A stretch of DNA of 64,000 nt from Septoria linicola (Eukaryota > Ascomycota > Dothideomycetes > Mycosphaerellales > Mycosphaerellaceae). The DNA is taken from NCBI GenBank assembly GCA_024114885.1, contig CP099419.1:1302001-1366000 (forward strand), in the 5' to 3' direction. Positions 21,777 to 33,410 of the stretch are shown here, piece by piece (position 1 is the first letter of the stretch; each line of letters begins with the position of its first letter). A program made the position numbers and the translations under genes. The notes under the pieces were generated by a model. It did no database searches and had not been told where the DNA came from. It saw only the letters and a program-made list of their open reading frames with translations.

Positions 21777-23597
21777 ATGTCGTCTTCGTTCCCTCATGTG
21801 CCTTCGCCCTCGCCCGAAGCATCCTCTCGAGGTCCACCACTCGACTATCACCAACACCACCACACGACCGGCACGATGTTGAAGATACACTCGCTGCTCA
21901 ACCCAACGGTAGACTACAGGTATTACGAGCACCGCACCGATACACCTCCTCCAACGCCGGCGTACACCTCAAACAGCCACTCTCCAGCGGACACACCTCG
22001 ACCGGAAACACCTATCACACCTTCTCCGAAACGGCAGAAGCTCATCAAGGATGCGGCGGTCTTCCTGCGAGGGACACAACAAGGCCAGGTCAACTACCCT
22101 CCATTCGAGTGCACCGATGACAGTCTATGTCTCAACAACCACCAGCGTCGAGAACTCGCCGACCAACATGAACGCTTCCAAATCTTTCCCAGTGGTCGCA
22201 ACCATGAGGGACTGATCGGCGACTACGTCCGACACATACCATACTCGAGTGAGAAGAAGAGCTTCTTGAACAAGACGGGCCGTGATGCATTCGATGGTAA
22301 GGGATACCGCGGTCAATGCAGCGACCATATCGTACCATACGCTGACTCCTGAACCAGTCTTCCAGTACACTTTCATTGTACCTGGTGATCCAGATGGCCG
22401 CACCCACGTCGTCATGTGGGACTACCAAATCGGCCTCGTGAGGATCACTCCGTTCTTTAAAGCTTGCAAGTACTCCAAGGTAGGATCGAGTGGTCACCAC
22501 GTGAGGACAGAATGCGTCCAATGCTGATATGGTTCCAGACCACCCCAGCCAAAGCCCTCACCACCAATGCCGGCCTCAAAGACCTGGCACATTCAATCAC
22601 TGGCGGTGCCCTCGCTGCCCAGGGCTACTGGATGCCCTATGCGTGTGCTAGAGCAGTATGCCTGACATTCTGCTATCCAATACGCTGGGCTCTGACACCA
22701 ATCTTCGGAGCTTCATTCATCAAAGAGTGTTTGAGACCAGAGCATCCAGGCTTCGCTCGTTTCAAAATCGATCCTGAGGTCGTACGTTGTGCAGCCCTCG
22801 AAGCTGAGGGTTGGCGTCCAGACAGCTTCGCTCGTCCTACCATGCCCTCATCAAGTCGACCACACGCTCCGCCTATCCCACGCAGCCAGCCGGCTGGCTT
22901 CGCATCTAGCATGCCACGACCGCTACAGCGAGCGGAGCACACGGGTTTCCAAGCAGGCTCCCCATTCGGATTCGTTCCTGACCAGTCTCTCGACCGGAAC
23001 TATACATACAGCTCTCCTGTCAGGACCTCGCCTGCAGTTTCTCCAAAGTCCACATGTGCACAGAATGAGAGTCCAGGCTGGACGAGCATCAACTGTGCTT
23101 ACGATGTCGGCATGACACCACAACGTGCTGGATCCGTGAAGCCGCTCTCCAGCTCCTTGCTGACGGAGCCACGTTATGCTCCAGAAATACCTTGGCGTGC
23201 AGGAGGACCGGAACCAACTACGTCTGAGTCGCCTCCAGTCAACACTTCGCAGCGACGACCCAGCTGTGCTAAGCGGCGGCACAGTGTCGTCTCTCGATCG
23301 TCCGATGCCCTGCCCGACGAAGAACCCGAGGCTGTCCTGAGTACCTCAAGCGAGAGTGACGATGCCGACATCTCTCTGTCGCCTCCACCAAAGCGCCTGT
23401 CAGGCTCGGGTCCGTCGGTCGGTCGTACTCCGCGTAGCAGCAAGCGTCTTAAGACAAGCCAAGGGCCATCCAAGAAGTTCACGCCCGCAGATGCTCGTGC
23501 TGCCCAGTGGCTGCTCAACTTGAGCTTACGGGACTCTCGACTTGCACAAGGACAGACTCAGCTGATCGGTCACAAGCGCAAGTTGAGCGATGAGTAG
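21777..23597 (+). CDS. APSES/KilA-N transcription factor, Xbp1-like
   Basis: A 566-residue DNA-binding protein from three exons (21777-22296, 22358-22479, 22539-23597). The junctions join RDAFD to VFQYTFIVPG and KYSK to TTPAKAL. The APSES-type domain runs about residues 80-275: KRQKLIKDAAVFLRGT, then HVVMWDYQIGLVRITPFFKACKYSKTTP-type core, then SITGGALAAQGYWMPYACARAVCLTFC. There are no ankyrin repeats, which separates it from Swi4/Swi6/Mbp1 and fits the Xbp1-like branch. The C-terminal half is Pro/Ser-rich and disordered, with KRQK and PKRLSG-type basic patches that may be nuclear signals. Yeast Xbp1 is a stress and quiescence repressor; a similar role here is inference. Confidence 0.88.
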
Positions 23598-25178
23598 ATT
23601 GGTCTACTAAGAGAAAAAGGGCGATCAATGAACTTGTACTCATATCACGAAAGACTACGAAGAGACGACTTACGCCAAAATTGTATATGATAGATGCCAG
23701 AGACTGGCACGATAGATCACATACCTCAGGATACTCTGCGAGTCATGACTTGTGCTTCTCCATTTGCGGTTCTCAGTACTTTGTCTTCAGTCAGCATTTG
23801 AAGCTTATGTCTGTAAGTCAAGAATCATATCCGGTGTAGCAAGCGTCTGAGCATGAGCAACACCCGAAACGCCATAAGGATAGTTCACACCCGACCAATT
23901 CGCAATAGAATCGTGTGTCAACGTGTTACGGGCACTTCCTCGACGATCCCGCGATATACTCAAGATCTTCCGTGCTCTGTTGAGCCCAAAACATATACTG
24001 TGAGTGATCTAGGTCGTGAGACAAGCTGACCTCTTCCACGGCATCGTTGTAACATCGACCAGGAAGACGAGCTAAACCGAATCACATCTCGACTTTCAAG
24101 ATGCGGAGCGCACTATCTGCATCTTAGGATTGGAACGTGACGCCAATAGTCGGTCGTGCTGTGGCTTTATCTTGTTACGCAGGTGTTCATGAATCGCGCG
24201 GCACAAAGTGCGCCACGCAGCCCTGTCAGCATATGTTTCTCCGGTCGTGATCCGCCGCAGGCATGGTGGCGATTTGTTGTAGTAGCGGCAGATAGCATGC
24301 AACTAAGCTGTGGAAGGCATTGGAGGCTCGGACGAGGACTACTCTTGACAGTGGTCTGTCAGATGGGACGGACTGCTGTGTCAGCCAGTTGTTACGATGG
24401 CGGACGGACTACCAAAGCCGCCGTGAGACGCAACACAGCGTGTCCGCATGATTACTCTTGTCAGCAAGTCATGAAGAATGTGTCGTCGCGGCTCTAGGCG
24501 CATGAATAAGCGTGAATGACTGCATTTACCAGTCGTCTTCAGTGTCAGACTGGAGGCCAGGTCATGCTTGCGTATGGAGGGCGCGCTTCACGAGGACAAG
24601 CCCTCCAAGCCTGTGTCGTGTCGGCGCATCTTCGATGTTCAAGCGCATGGCGTGGTTGAAACGCGTGATGAAGGAGTGCAAATGAACCGCCAAGATGAGG
24701 AAGAGGATGCCGCAAGGGGTTTGTGGAGCTCAGGGCTGGACTGGGAAGCGTGTTCCCGCAGAAGGCGCTTCGAGGCGTCGACTTCGACGTTTGTGAACGT
24801 CGGACGAGGATGACAGTTTCCCTCGAGGCTGCAGACATGCAGACACTGGGTTTCGGTGCTGATGGCAGGTGCGATGCGTCAGAACATGTCGCTCTACCAA
24901 GATAAGCCGTGGTGCCACATCATCGTGCTTGTCGGATGCTCTCCCGAGTGACATCCCCGTCAGGATCCGGCAGCGGCTCATCTTATTTGGCGACTCCATG
25001 TGGCGCTTGGCTGCGCCTGCCTTGTGCACAAGAGCAATAGCGCAAAACCTTCTTGTTCCTCTAGTTCTACAATCATCTTATACATAGGAGGACGTGCCGC
25101 GTTGCGTGTTTCTCTCACCAGAACCAACGACTACGACTTCACCTGCTGGGCTCTCCGGACGAGGACAGTCAAGCAGGC
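23598..25178. other. Intergenic, no gene seen
   Basis: Between two plus-strand genes. Only motif-free frames on both strands. The leader and promoter of the transporter gene should lie in the last few hundred bases. Confidence 0.45.
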
Positions 25179-26397
25179 ATGGGTGTCACCGACTTTGAGA
25201 ACGAGGAGAAGATCCCGATGATGCAGGACGAGCCGTCTTCACCTCAGGAGCCTTTCAAGGACCTCCGCTCAAGCACCGAATCAAGTGCTTCTTCCTCTTC
25301 ATCAACATCTTCGATAGCGGAACTGAAGGAAGCTCGCGACATTGAAGCTCAATCGCCGCGGGCTGTTGTGGCAGCAGAGCATTATGTATCAACACGATCG
25401 AAACTGGTTTTCCTGGCGGCCTACTTCTTTCTCAACCTATTTTTGACTCTATCGAACAAGTCAGTGCTGGGCACGGTATGGACGATTGCACAGTGATCTT
25501 TCATGATAGCAATGCTGACAGCACAACAGGCTAAATTTCCTTGGCTCTTGACCGCGGTGCACTGTTCAGCAACCTCGATCGGATGCTTTGCCATGCTAGG
25601 ATTTGGTGCGCTCAAACTTTCTACCCTTGGGACACGAGAGAACCTTACGCTGTTCGCCTTCTCGCTCCTCTTCACGGTCAACATTGCGATATCAAATGTA
25701 TCGCTGGCCATGGTCTCCGTACCTTTCCACCAAATTATGCGATCCACGACTCCAGCCATTACGATTCTCATCTACCGGTTGGCATACGCAAGGACGTATT
25801 CTAGCCAAACATATCTCACGATGATTCCTCTCATTTCCGGTGTGGCATTGGCGACTGTTGGAGATTACTACTGTACTCTTGCTGGATTTACGATGACACT
25901 TCTGGGAGTCGTGCTGGTGAGTGACATTGTGAACATGATCTTTGGACCATCACTGACATCCGCAGGCATCAATAAAAACAGTAGCCACAAACAGACTCAT
26001 GACCGGAAGCCTGAAGCTCTCAGCACTCGAAGTGCTCTTGCGAATGTCCCCTCTGGCAGCGATTCAATGCGTGTTTTACGCCTACCTCACTGGCGAAGCA
26101 GACCAGTTCCGGATCGCCTTCGCAGAAGGCCAATTCTCCAGCACATTTGGAGCAGCGTTGTTTGTCAACGCAATCACAGCTTTCCTACTCAACATTGTTG
26201 GATTCCAGGCCAACAAGATGGCAGGCGCCCTCACGATTACAGTGTGTGGCAACGTGAAACAGGCACTTACGATAATGCTCGGCATTGTGCTCTTCAACGT
26301 TCAAGTTGGATTACTGAACGCAGTCGGCATGCTCATTACGTTATTCGGAGCGGCGTGGTATAGCCAGGTAGAACTGGCTTCGCGCGCAAAACGGTAG
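25179..26397 (+). CDS. Triose-phosphate/nucleotide-sugar-type transporter (DMT superfamily)
   Basis: A 371-residue membrane protein from three exons (25179-25475, 25530-25916, 25966-26397). The introns (54 and 49 nt) have GTATGG and GTGAGT donors, and all phases are zero. After a 75-residue Ser-rich cytosolic head come about ten hydrophobic helices. Conserved blocks are FLNLFLTLSNKSVLG (helix 1), the ISNVSLAMVSVPFHQIMRST block (helices 3-4) and MAGALTITVCGNVKQALTIM with a KxAx-like NVKQ motif near helix 9. This is the TPT domain shared by ER/Golgi antiporters of the Sly41/YMD8 and GDP-mannose groups. Location is likely ER or Golgi; the substrate is unknown. Confidence 0.88.
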
Positions 26398-27571
26398 CAC
26401 GCGTAGCTGAATGTCATCTCGTACCATTTGACTTTTTCCTCTGCTGTACAGTTTTACTAGAAGCGATGATACCCACAAACGAATTTTCTACACTCGTCTC
26501 ATCAACACTGCAACTCTTGCCACATCTCTTGTGCAATGTCATTGTGATCCGTTTGAGCCGGTTCATGCGGTATCGTGATTCGACAGGAGAAACACTCCGA
26601 GGAGAGACTTGCTACAGACATGTCACTGGGCTGAACGGCTTGGTGCCATGGTCGAAGATCGTGCAGAGCCAAGGTCCCGCTGGAAGAACGCGTGACCGGC
26701 TGCGGAAGGCGTCGATACGCGTAGCCGCTGCAATGTCTGAACAGAGACATCGTTGCGCACTCTTTGGGGCGAGGCATAAACGTAGAACAGTAGTCAAGCA
26801 GCGGCAAGGTGACGTCGGTGGGCGAGTCGTGTGCGCGAAGTATGCGGTTTGTCCTTGGTATCGTTATGCGAACGCGACGTCTTTCCGAATCGACGCAGTG
26901 GCCATCCTTTCATTGTTGCTTGTACATGTTATATGCCATAGGAAAGGTTATGATCAAATCTAGTCAGGAGGCTCTACACGCCAGAGATGCTCGCTCTGGT
27001 AAATGCACGCCATGATCGACGTACAACCACGGTAGCGAGCGGGCAGCTAAGACATCCTCTCCTCGAGGAGATTATTGCTGTTCTGGTTGAACAGCGACGG
27101 AAATGAGAGCACATTTACTCGTTCACAAAACACCCCACCTATGCCATGCCACGATGCTTAGGCGATCTCGAGCAATGAATAGTCTTGCAAAGGACTGACA
27201 TGCGTTGTGTTGGACCCATCAGGGTTCAGCTCAGGTTTTCGGTGCTCCGCTGATTTTGTTGGAAGACGACAACAAACGATAGCTGGGCCACTTGGAACTG
27301 CCGACCACGGCCTGCCCTCTGCGTCTGCAATCCTGTCGACATGGGCAGCTGAGCATCGAGAAGGTGAGAGGATGGCAGTTCTGGTACATCAAGTCGGAGG
27401 AGCATCCAAAAATAGTGATGTGGCTCAGGATCTTCGGCAAGCCACTCTTCGTCCCCTGAAGCCACGCGAGCACGCGGCGGGACAGAAACACGACCCAGCA
27501 ACTTTCACCCACTGCAAACCTTCTGCCATGACACAGTTATTATAGATACAGGTAATGCTTTTTCCATCATA
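26398..27571. other. Intergenic, no gene seen
   Basis: Spacer between two plus-strand genes; a 112-codon plus-strand frame at 27207-27545 has no recognisable domain and a long opposing frame, so I do not call it. Confidence 0.4.
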
Positions 27572-29197
27572 ATGTCTGGCCTTTCCCTTCGCGTTTTCCG
27601 CTTATTGCTGGTGCCCGCATTGATTGGGACCATTTATCTCTACTTCTACCCAACATTTCACCAATGCACTTTTCCTCGCGACAGCACATCCGGCGACCAG
27701 GCGCCTTTTCGACTTTTGGCATTGGGAGACCCGCAGCTGGAAGGCGACACCAGCTTGCCAGAGCATGGACACACAGAACTGTTTCCCAGCATACAGCGCA
27801 TTTTGAACAGCATTCAGCGATCGGATTTGGGAGCAATCAGCAGAGATGGTGGGAGACTGTTGTATGAGGACATCCCCAAGGCATTGAGGACATACCACAA
27901 GAAGCTGGACCTGTGGGGAAACGATCAATATCTGGCGCACATGTACAGGACGGTCAGCAGACATACCGATCCCACACATGTCGTAGTGTTAGGAGACTTG
28001 CTCGGCAGCCAATGGATAGACGATGAGGAGTTCGGACGACGATCAAACCGATTTTGGGGGACAGTATTCAGCGGAGCAGGGAAAGTGCCCAGCGACATTT
28101 CAGACTACAAGAATGTGCCTGCAGAAGAGCTGCGCGGGAACAAGAGCTGGAAGAATCGCATCATTGCAGTCGCGGGAAACCACGACATTGGATATGCGGG
28201 CGACATCGACGAGAAGCGCATTGAGCGATTCGAGGATGCTTTCGGCCGCGTGAACTACGACATCAACTTCAAGCTGAACGGCAGCACCATCATCGACAAA
28301 ACCACGAAGAAACCTCTAGCACCCGAGCTCCGCCTCATCATCCTCAACTCCATGAACCTCGACAGCCCGGCCGCCCACGCTCAACTCCAGCAAGACAGCA
28401 TCGACCACATGAACGAACGCCTCTACTGGCAAATCCCGCAAACCGACACCACCGGCACCATCCTCCTCACCCACATTCCCCTCTTCAAAGAATCCGGAAT
28501 CTGCACCGACGGCCCCTTCTTTGACTACTTCCCCGACCGCGGCCCCAAAGACTACTTCTCCAACAGCATCAAAGAGCAAAACCACCTCACCTACGACGTC
28601 AGCGCGCGAATCCTCGAAGGCGTCGTCGGACCTTCGCGCACCCGCAGCGCTATCATCCTCAACGGCCACGACCACACCGGCTGCGATACATACCACTCTC
28701 GCAGTATCATTGAAGATATCCCTGAGCCGCCTCCACCGGAAGTCAACCCTGAGGAAGAAGATGACGAGGACGGGACAATTGCAGCGAGCAAATGGAATAA
28801 ACCTGCTCCTCCGCCTCCTGAGCGGGAGAAGTGGCTTGTACAGAGATACGCAGAGTCGGGAAAGACGAGGAAGAATGAGACATTGACTGGAGTGAGGGAA
28901 GTCACTGTGAGAAGCATGATGGGCCAATTTGGCGGAAACGCTGGGCTGCTGAGTGCTTGGTTCAACGTGGAGAAGAAGGAGTGGGAGTTTGAATATGATA
29001 CTTGTGCGGCTGGCGTGCAGCATATTTGGTGGGCGATACATGTTTTGGATTTGATTGTGGTTGGGATGGGAGTACTTGGGGCAGTGAGTGCTGCGGTTGG
29101 AGGTTCGGGAGGAAGTGGAACGAAGAGCAAGAACGGCACCAAGACGACGAAGAAGAAGTCCTCGGGTAAGAACAAGAAGAATAAGCAGAAGCAGTAA
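27572..29197 (+). CDS. TED1: Ted1-like calcineurin-type phosphoesterase (GPI-anchor remodelling)
   Basis: A 541-residue single-exon metallophosphoesterase of the Ted1/Cdc1/PGAP5 group. An N-terminal signal-anchor (RVFRLLLVPALIGTIYLYFY) precedes the catalytic domain. Metal ligands sit in LALGDPQLEGD (about 50-60), VVLGDLLGS (about 138), VAGNHDIGY (about 208), THIPLF (about 307) and NGHDHTGCD (about 366-374). A Pro/Glu-rich insertion follows, then a C-terminal membrane segment (HVLDLIVVGMGVLGAVSAAV) and a strongly Lys-rich tail that would suit ER retention. In yeast, Ted1 removes an ethanolamine phosphate from the GPI glycan in the ER before export. The same job is likely here. Confidence 0.88.
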   Translation: MSGLSLRVFRLLLVPALIGTIYLYFYPTFHQCTFPRDSTSGDQAPFRLLALGDPQLEGDTSLPEHGHTELFPSIQRILNSIQRSDLGAISRDGGRLLYEDIPKALRTYHKKLDLWGNDQYLAHMYRTVSRHTDPTHVVVLGDLLGSQWIDDEEFGRRSNRFWGTVFSGAGKVPSDISDYKNVPAEELRGNKSWKNRIIAVAGNHDIGYAGDIDEKRIERFEDAFGRVNYDINFKLNGSTIIDKTTKKPLAPELRLIILNSMNLDSPAAHAQLQQDSIDHMNERLYWQIPQTDTTGTILLTHIPLFKESGICTDGPFFDYFPDRGPKDYFSNSIKEQNHLTYDVSARILEGVVGPSRTRSAIILNGHDHTGCDTYHSRSIIEDIPEPPPPEVNPEEEDDEDGTIAASKWNKPAPPPPEREKWLVQRYAESGKTRKNETLTGVREVTVRSMMGQFGGNAGLLSAWFNVEKKEWEFEYDTCAAGVQHIWWAIHVLDLIVVGMGVLGAVSAAVGGSGGSGTKSKNGTKTTKKKSSGKNKKNKQKQ

Positions 29198-29281
29198 AGT
29201 TGTACATGTATGTGTGTATATGTATATTGTACATATTTGGAAAGAGACGGGCATGTCTTTACAACTGCGTTCTTGGATTGC

Positions 29282-31503
29282 TCAGTCCCGCCACGATTCA
29301 CCCACTGAGAGCATCAACTTGTCGTACACCTAGACAAGAGGTTAGCGATTGCTCTCTGCATCCCTGTTCGCGTCACTTTCTCGCTCTAGCAAGAGACTCA
29401 CCTTCGGACTATAGAACTGCCGATCCCCATGCCAATGCTGGGCCCACAACCTATGCACCGCACGCCAGGACCTCGTCTTCCTATCCTCATTCCACTGCTT
29501 CTCCGCACCAGCCTCCTCCACCTTACAGTCACAAGCCCTCAACCTCACAAAATTAATCACTCTGCTCAAGTTCCGGTCAAAAAACGCTTCCATCCCACTC
29601 GGCCAGACTTTCATTTTCCTCGCCGCGACTCTGTTATCAGCTGCTGAATTGCGGAGAGTCGCGCTGTAGAAGATTTCTCGAGGAGCCATCCAACCACGGA
29701 GGGTGGCGGTCATGGAGGATTTAAGGGAGGTGAAGATGGGGCCTTGTGGGCTTGCGGCGGAGAGAGGGAGGGAGCGGAAGATGGTGTAGAGATGGTTGAC
29801 TATGGAGGGCCATTCCGGGCGGAGAGTGCATCTGTGGTCGATGTTGTCGGGGTAGGTGTCGTCGAGTTTGACGATGTCGAGCCAGAGGTCGAAGAGCATG
29901 TGAGGGTTGTTCGTCGGAAATAGTAGATTCCGTACTGGTGGGTCTGTGGCGAAGTTTCTGTCGAGATCGGACATGGAACGTTGGACGTTTTCACTGTTCA
30001 GGGCGAGTCCATTTGTCCGCGTCGTCGAGGTAGATGTATCCATCTTGAGGACATGTGGACAAGGGGTTGGGGAAGACGTCGTACTTGATCTGGTCTTGTT
30101 CGCGGTCTGTAAGGATCAGTCTCTTGCAGAAGGGACATCTGGCTCCTGTGCCACGGCGCATGAAGTGTGAGATCAGACATGTGTGGCACATGTAGTGACT
30201 CGCGCCTGGGCCACATGCAAGCTTTATAGCGAACCGCGTAGGTGAGTCTTGATCGCTATCCTTAGTGCCGATAGTTGTCCAACTGCTCGTGCTTAAAGGC
30301 GATGCGATGACCACTCCAGTGGTGTCGACATATGGCGTCCAGTCCGGAATGTCAGTGTCAGCGAACGTGCGACTTGTGTAATTCACGACAGGCATCATCG
30401 AAGGTTCCCAGCCATATGTGCAGTCGCACATTACACATCTACTGGAATCTGCCGGGAGTGTACTTGGATGTATGGGTGAGAATTTGGCTCGCAAGACGGT
30501 CGCGTAGTCTTCTGCCAATATGACTCGTTCGGTGCGGAAGTCATAGGCTCGTGTGAGGGTTTCCTGATAGTAACCGTCGTCATCGCGGTTCCGCACTGGT
30601 GCAGTCTCGGACTCCGCCCAAGTGGTTTGATACTCGAGCATGCGATGTTTGATGGCTCGAGTGGAATCCCCACGTAGCACATCAATTAGATCGCGTGACA
30701 ATTGCGCCTGTCCTGGTGCCCTTAGTGCGTGGAGGCTGAAAGGTCCGTCCAGTGGCCAGCCGGAGGAATAATCTGGGGATCGTCTTGTCAAGAAGTACCT
30801 TTCTATCAATCTGGCACTGCCATCCGGCTTGGGGAATACCGTTCTGGCGCACATCACCTGCAGTGGTTGGCAAACGTCAGCATGATCTCAAAAGAAGAAG
30901 CATCAAGCACAGTGCAAAGCGGCCGTGTGTGATTTCTTTGACTTACTGTTCGCACAAGATTGCCCACCTCATCGTGACGGCCCTGGTAGCTCACCACCCG
31001 AAGCAGAGTTTCTCCAGCCCAGTTTTGGATGGCATTCAGATAGATTGAGAATTCGTCTGCAGTCCAATGTGGGAGTGCACCTAGAGCGGCAAATGCTTGA
31101 TCGTCAATGGATGTACTTATTTCAACCGGTGTGATGCTGGTGAAAGAGTTCTCGTCCTATAGTGGTTGTCAGCAGACTTCGCTCAGAGCAAGCAGGCTTA
31201 ATTTACTCGATCTCTTCGACCCTGACGAACGGTGGTCGGGTTGTCGTATACAATCTGGTCAAATGGATTCCACAAATCTCCTATACGAGGCGGTTCGATG
31301 CTGACATATCGTTCGCCCACGTCGTCTACATATTTACCAACCAGCTGAAGGTCAGGAGCTCTAACTGTGATCGAGTGATGTGGCTGGAAGGAAGCTTCGC
31401 GTGGTGCAACACCGCGGCTGCGTTCTTGTCGATCCCATTGCTGGATTTCTTCATTCATGCGATTGGACACATGGGGATTGGGTATGGGATTGGATGCAGC
31501 CAT
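29282..31503 (-). CDS. RING-like zinc-finger protein of unknown function
   Basis: I assemble five exons: 31503-31207, 31156-30947, 30857-30085, 29993-29402 and 29329-29282, giving 639 residues. Introns 1, 2 and 4 are clear (GTAAAT/CTATAG, GTAAGT/CTGCAG, GTGAGT/CTAG with branch CTAAC). Intron 3 (29994-30084, 91 nt, GTACGA/AACAG) is inferred: without it the frame stops at 29991 and the following 200 open codons are orphaned. A RING-like Cys/His set is present: CVMC (about 310-313), C384, H390, C393/C396 (MCHTC) and CPFC (410-413). The gap of about 70 residues between the second and third ligands is unusually long. The C-terminal 200 residues are helical and charged. E3 ligase activity is possible but unproven. 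Confidence 0.65.
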
Positions 31504-33410
31504 CTTGATAGAGAGGCTTCGCAGCGATTATAGGACGAGGCATGATTCTGAGCTTTGAGGGTAGACTGTCGAGTAATACAGAGCACAAAGCGAAGCTCAT
31601 CTTGCTGTATGCGGCGATCTAGCACTAGACGCCTTTGTCGATTACACTGCCGTCGTAACAATGAATTCGTCAAGCTCGCCAAATGACGCTGAAGCACGGG
31701 CTTGTCGAAGGTCAAGAGCTGTCTCGTATGGGTGTTGACTTCAGCGTGTTGTTTTGCCAGATCATGAAATGTATGCGAAGAGGATGCCACTGAGTAGGGT
31801 AAGAACGAGCGAAGCAAGAGTTTAGGTAGTGGATAGCACCTGCCTTGGTGTGCGCGTCTCATCATGACTTTCGAGCAACATTGTCTTTCCCAACTGTACA
31901 GGAAGGAGAGAGCAAATGAAGTCAGTCCAAGTGATGCCAACAGAGCGGTTAGTGGCTGCCAGAATGCTCCACTCTTTTATGCAGGAGCAGTTCGCACAGC
32001 ATCGAACACTTCATCGAGCATTCCCGCGTACCAGGCGCTGTCCAGTGAGGCTGAAGCAGCCACGTCAGGTACCAATGGTCCCTCCAACACTGTATGGGAT
32101 CGCGTCTTAGCAAACAGAAATTTTTGAGGACACGCTGCTGTTGCTGGTCGGCTACTCGACCTTTACTTCAAGAGCCCCATCCCAATGCTGCATGCTCGCC
32201 TATACCTTGCCGACCGGATTGCACTCCGCTCGGCGCTCCTGGCCGTGACTTGGTGTTGGTTTCTGGAAGCCTTCTCGATGGAGATGGTGTCTCCGCTATT
32301 TTCTTTCCAGCCAGGATATTAAAGACCACGACGACGACATTCTGTCGCACAGCAGCATGGCTGAATCTCAAATCTGCATCCGGTTCGTGGACCGAGCCAG
32401 AGAAAAAATCCCGAAGATGCACTCATGAAACTATTGCTGCAGTGGACCAGACTTGCCAGCGATGTGATTGGCTCGACGGAGGACGCAGCCAATGCACACT
32501 GCATACGATGCATGCGAGTCGCATGGTCGGCCGGTCAAGCAGGTTGCAAGTCCGCAAGTCAAGTATTCTAGTTCTAGTGCACGAGCATCCTCCCAGTGTG
32601 CGTGTCTCTCCTTTCTCGCCATTCTCCCAGCGAACGAGCCACGCCTTGGTGATAGTCTGCAGCAGTTGAGAGGGGGCGCCATGGACAGGAAATGAGGATA
32701 TCCCGCTGCTAGTTCTACCACGTGCTCTCCTGAGAAGTGTGACATCAGCGCTTTGGCTGCTTGGCGGGCTTCGAAGTGGCAGCAGCAGACGATCGGCGGC
32801 GGCAGTGCCATCATCGCCTCGACTCCTACTCCCTTCTCGGACAGCACACTCGTTGCGGCCAGCTGGAGAGGAGAGGTCTCACCGCGACCGTTGCTTGCTG
32901 CATATCGCACTTCAACGACTACTACTCCTATCATCTGGCAACGACAGCCAGGACACATCACTGTTGCCGACACATCGTGCACGCTGTCCAGGTTCGCTAC
33001 GCTTCCCAGCCCGGCACCACGGAGTGCGACCCTCACTTCGACCCCGGATCCCAGCACAGATTCTGTACAAGACGCACGCGCAAGACACAAGAGGCTGTCC
33101 TCGACCCGACAGCTCGCACGGGCTGGCAGCCATTGTGTAACGCTGCGCCAACGCTTTTGCGACAGACATGAACGGCCATTTGTAACGACTTTGATGCAAT
33201 CCACGTGTACATGCAACGCAACCCACGATCTCACGACTCTCGAAACTCTTGCACTCTCCTCGAATTAGACTCTCCTTTCGACTCAGAACAACTACAGAGG
33301 CTCCTCCTGAACCATATCAGAAAACACCACCTGTACATTCGCATATATTCTTGGACCTTGCGCAACGGCTCCCTATGTTGCATTACCCACCGCGATAGTA
33401 AAGCAGGAAC
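31504..33410. other. Long intergenic region
   Basis: About 1.9 kb between the RING-like gene (minus) and the disordered protein (plus). Many overlapping frames of 60-267 codons occur on both strands between 32100 and 33250, none with a family motif. The mutual overlap argues against coding. The region probably holds two divergent promoters and a long leader. Confidence 0.4.

Noticed and set aside
15134..29197. A secondary-metabolite or resistance cluster around the ABC pump
   Set aside because: No backbone synthase, tailoring enzyme set or pathway regulator lies nearby; the neighbours are housekeeping or unrelated.
28316..29301. Long minus-strand frames opposite the Ted1-like gene
   Set aside because: They are antisense shadows of a strongly supported coding sequence.
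31455..31940. 161-codon minus-strand frame upstream of the RING-like gene
   Set aside because: Overlaps the first exon of that gene in another frame, has Arg/Leu/Ser-rich shadow composition and no domain.
32431..33234. 267-codon minus-strand frame
   Set aside because: Several frames of similar length overlap it on the plus strand, and it shows no motif; GC-rich intergenic DNA can hold such frames by chance.
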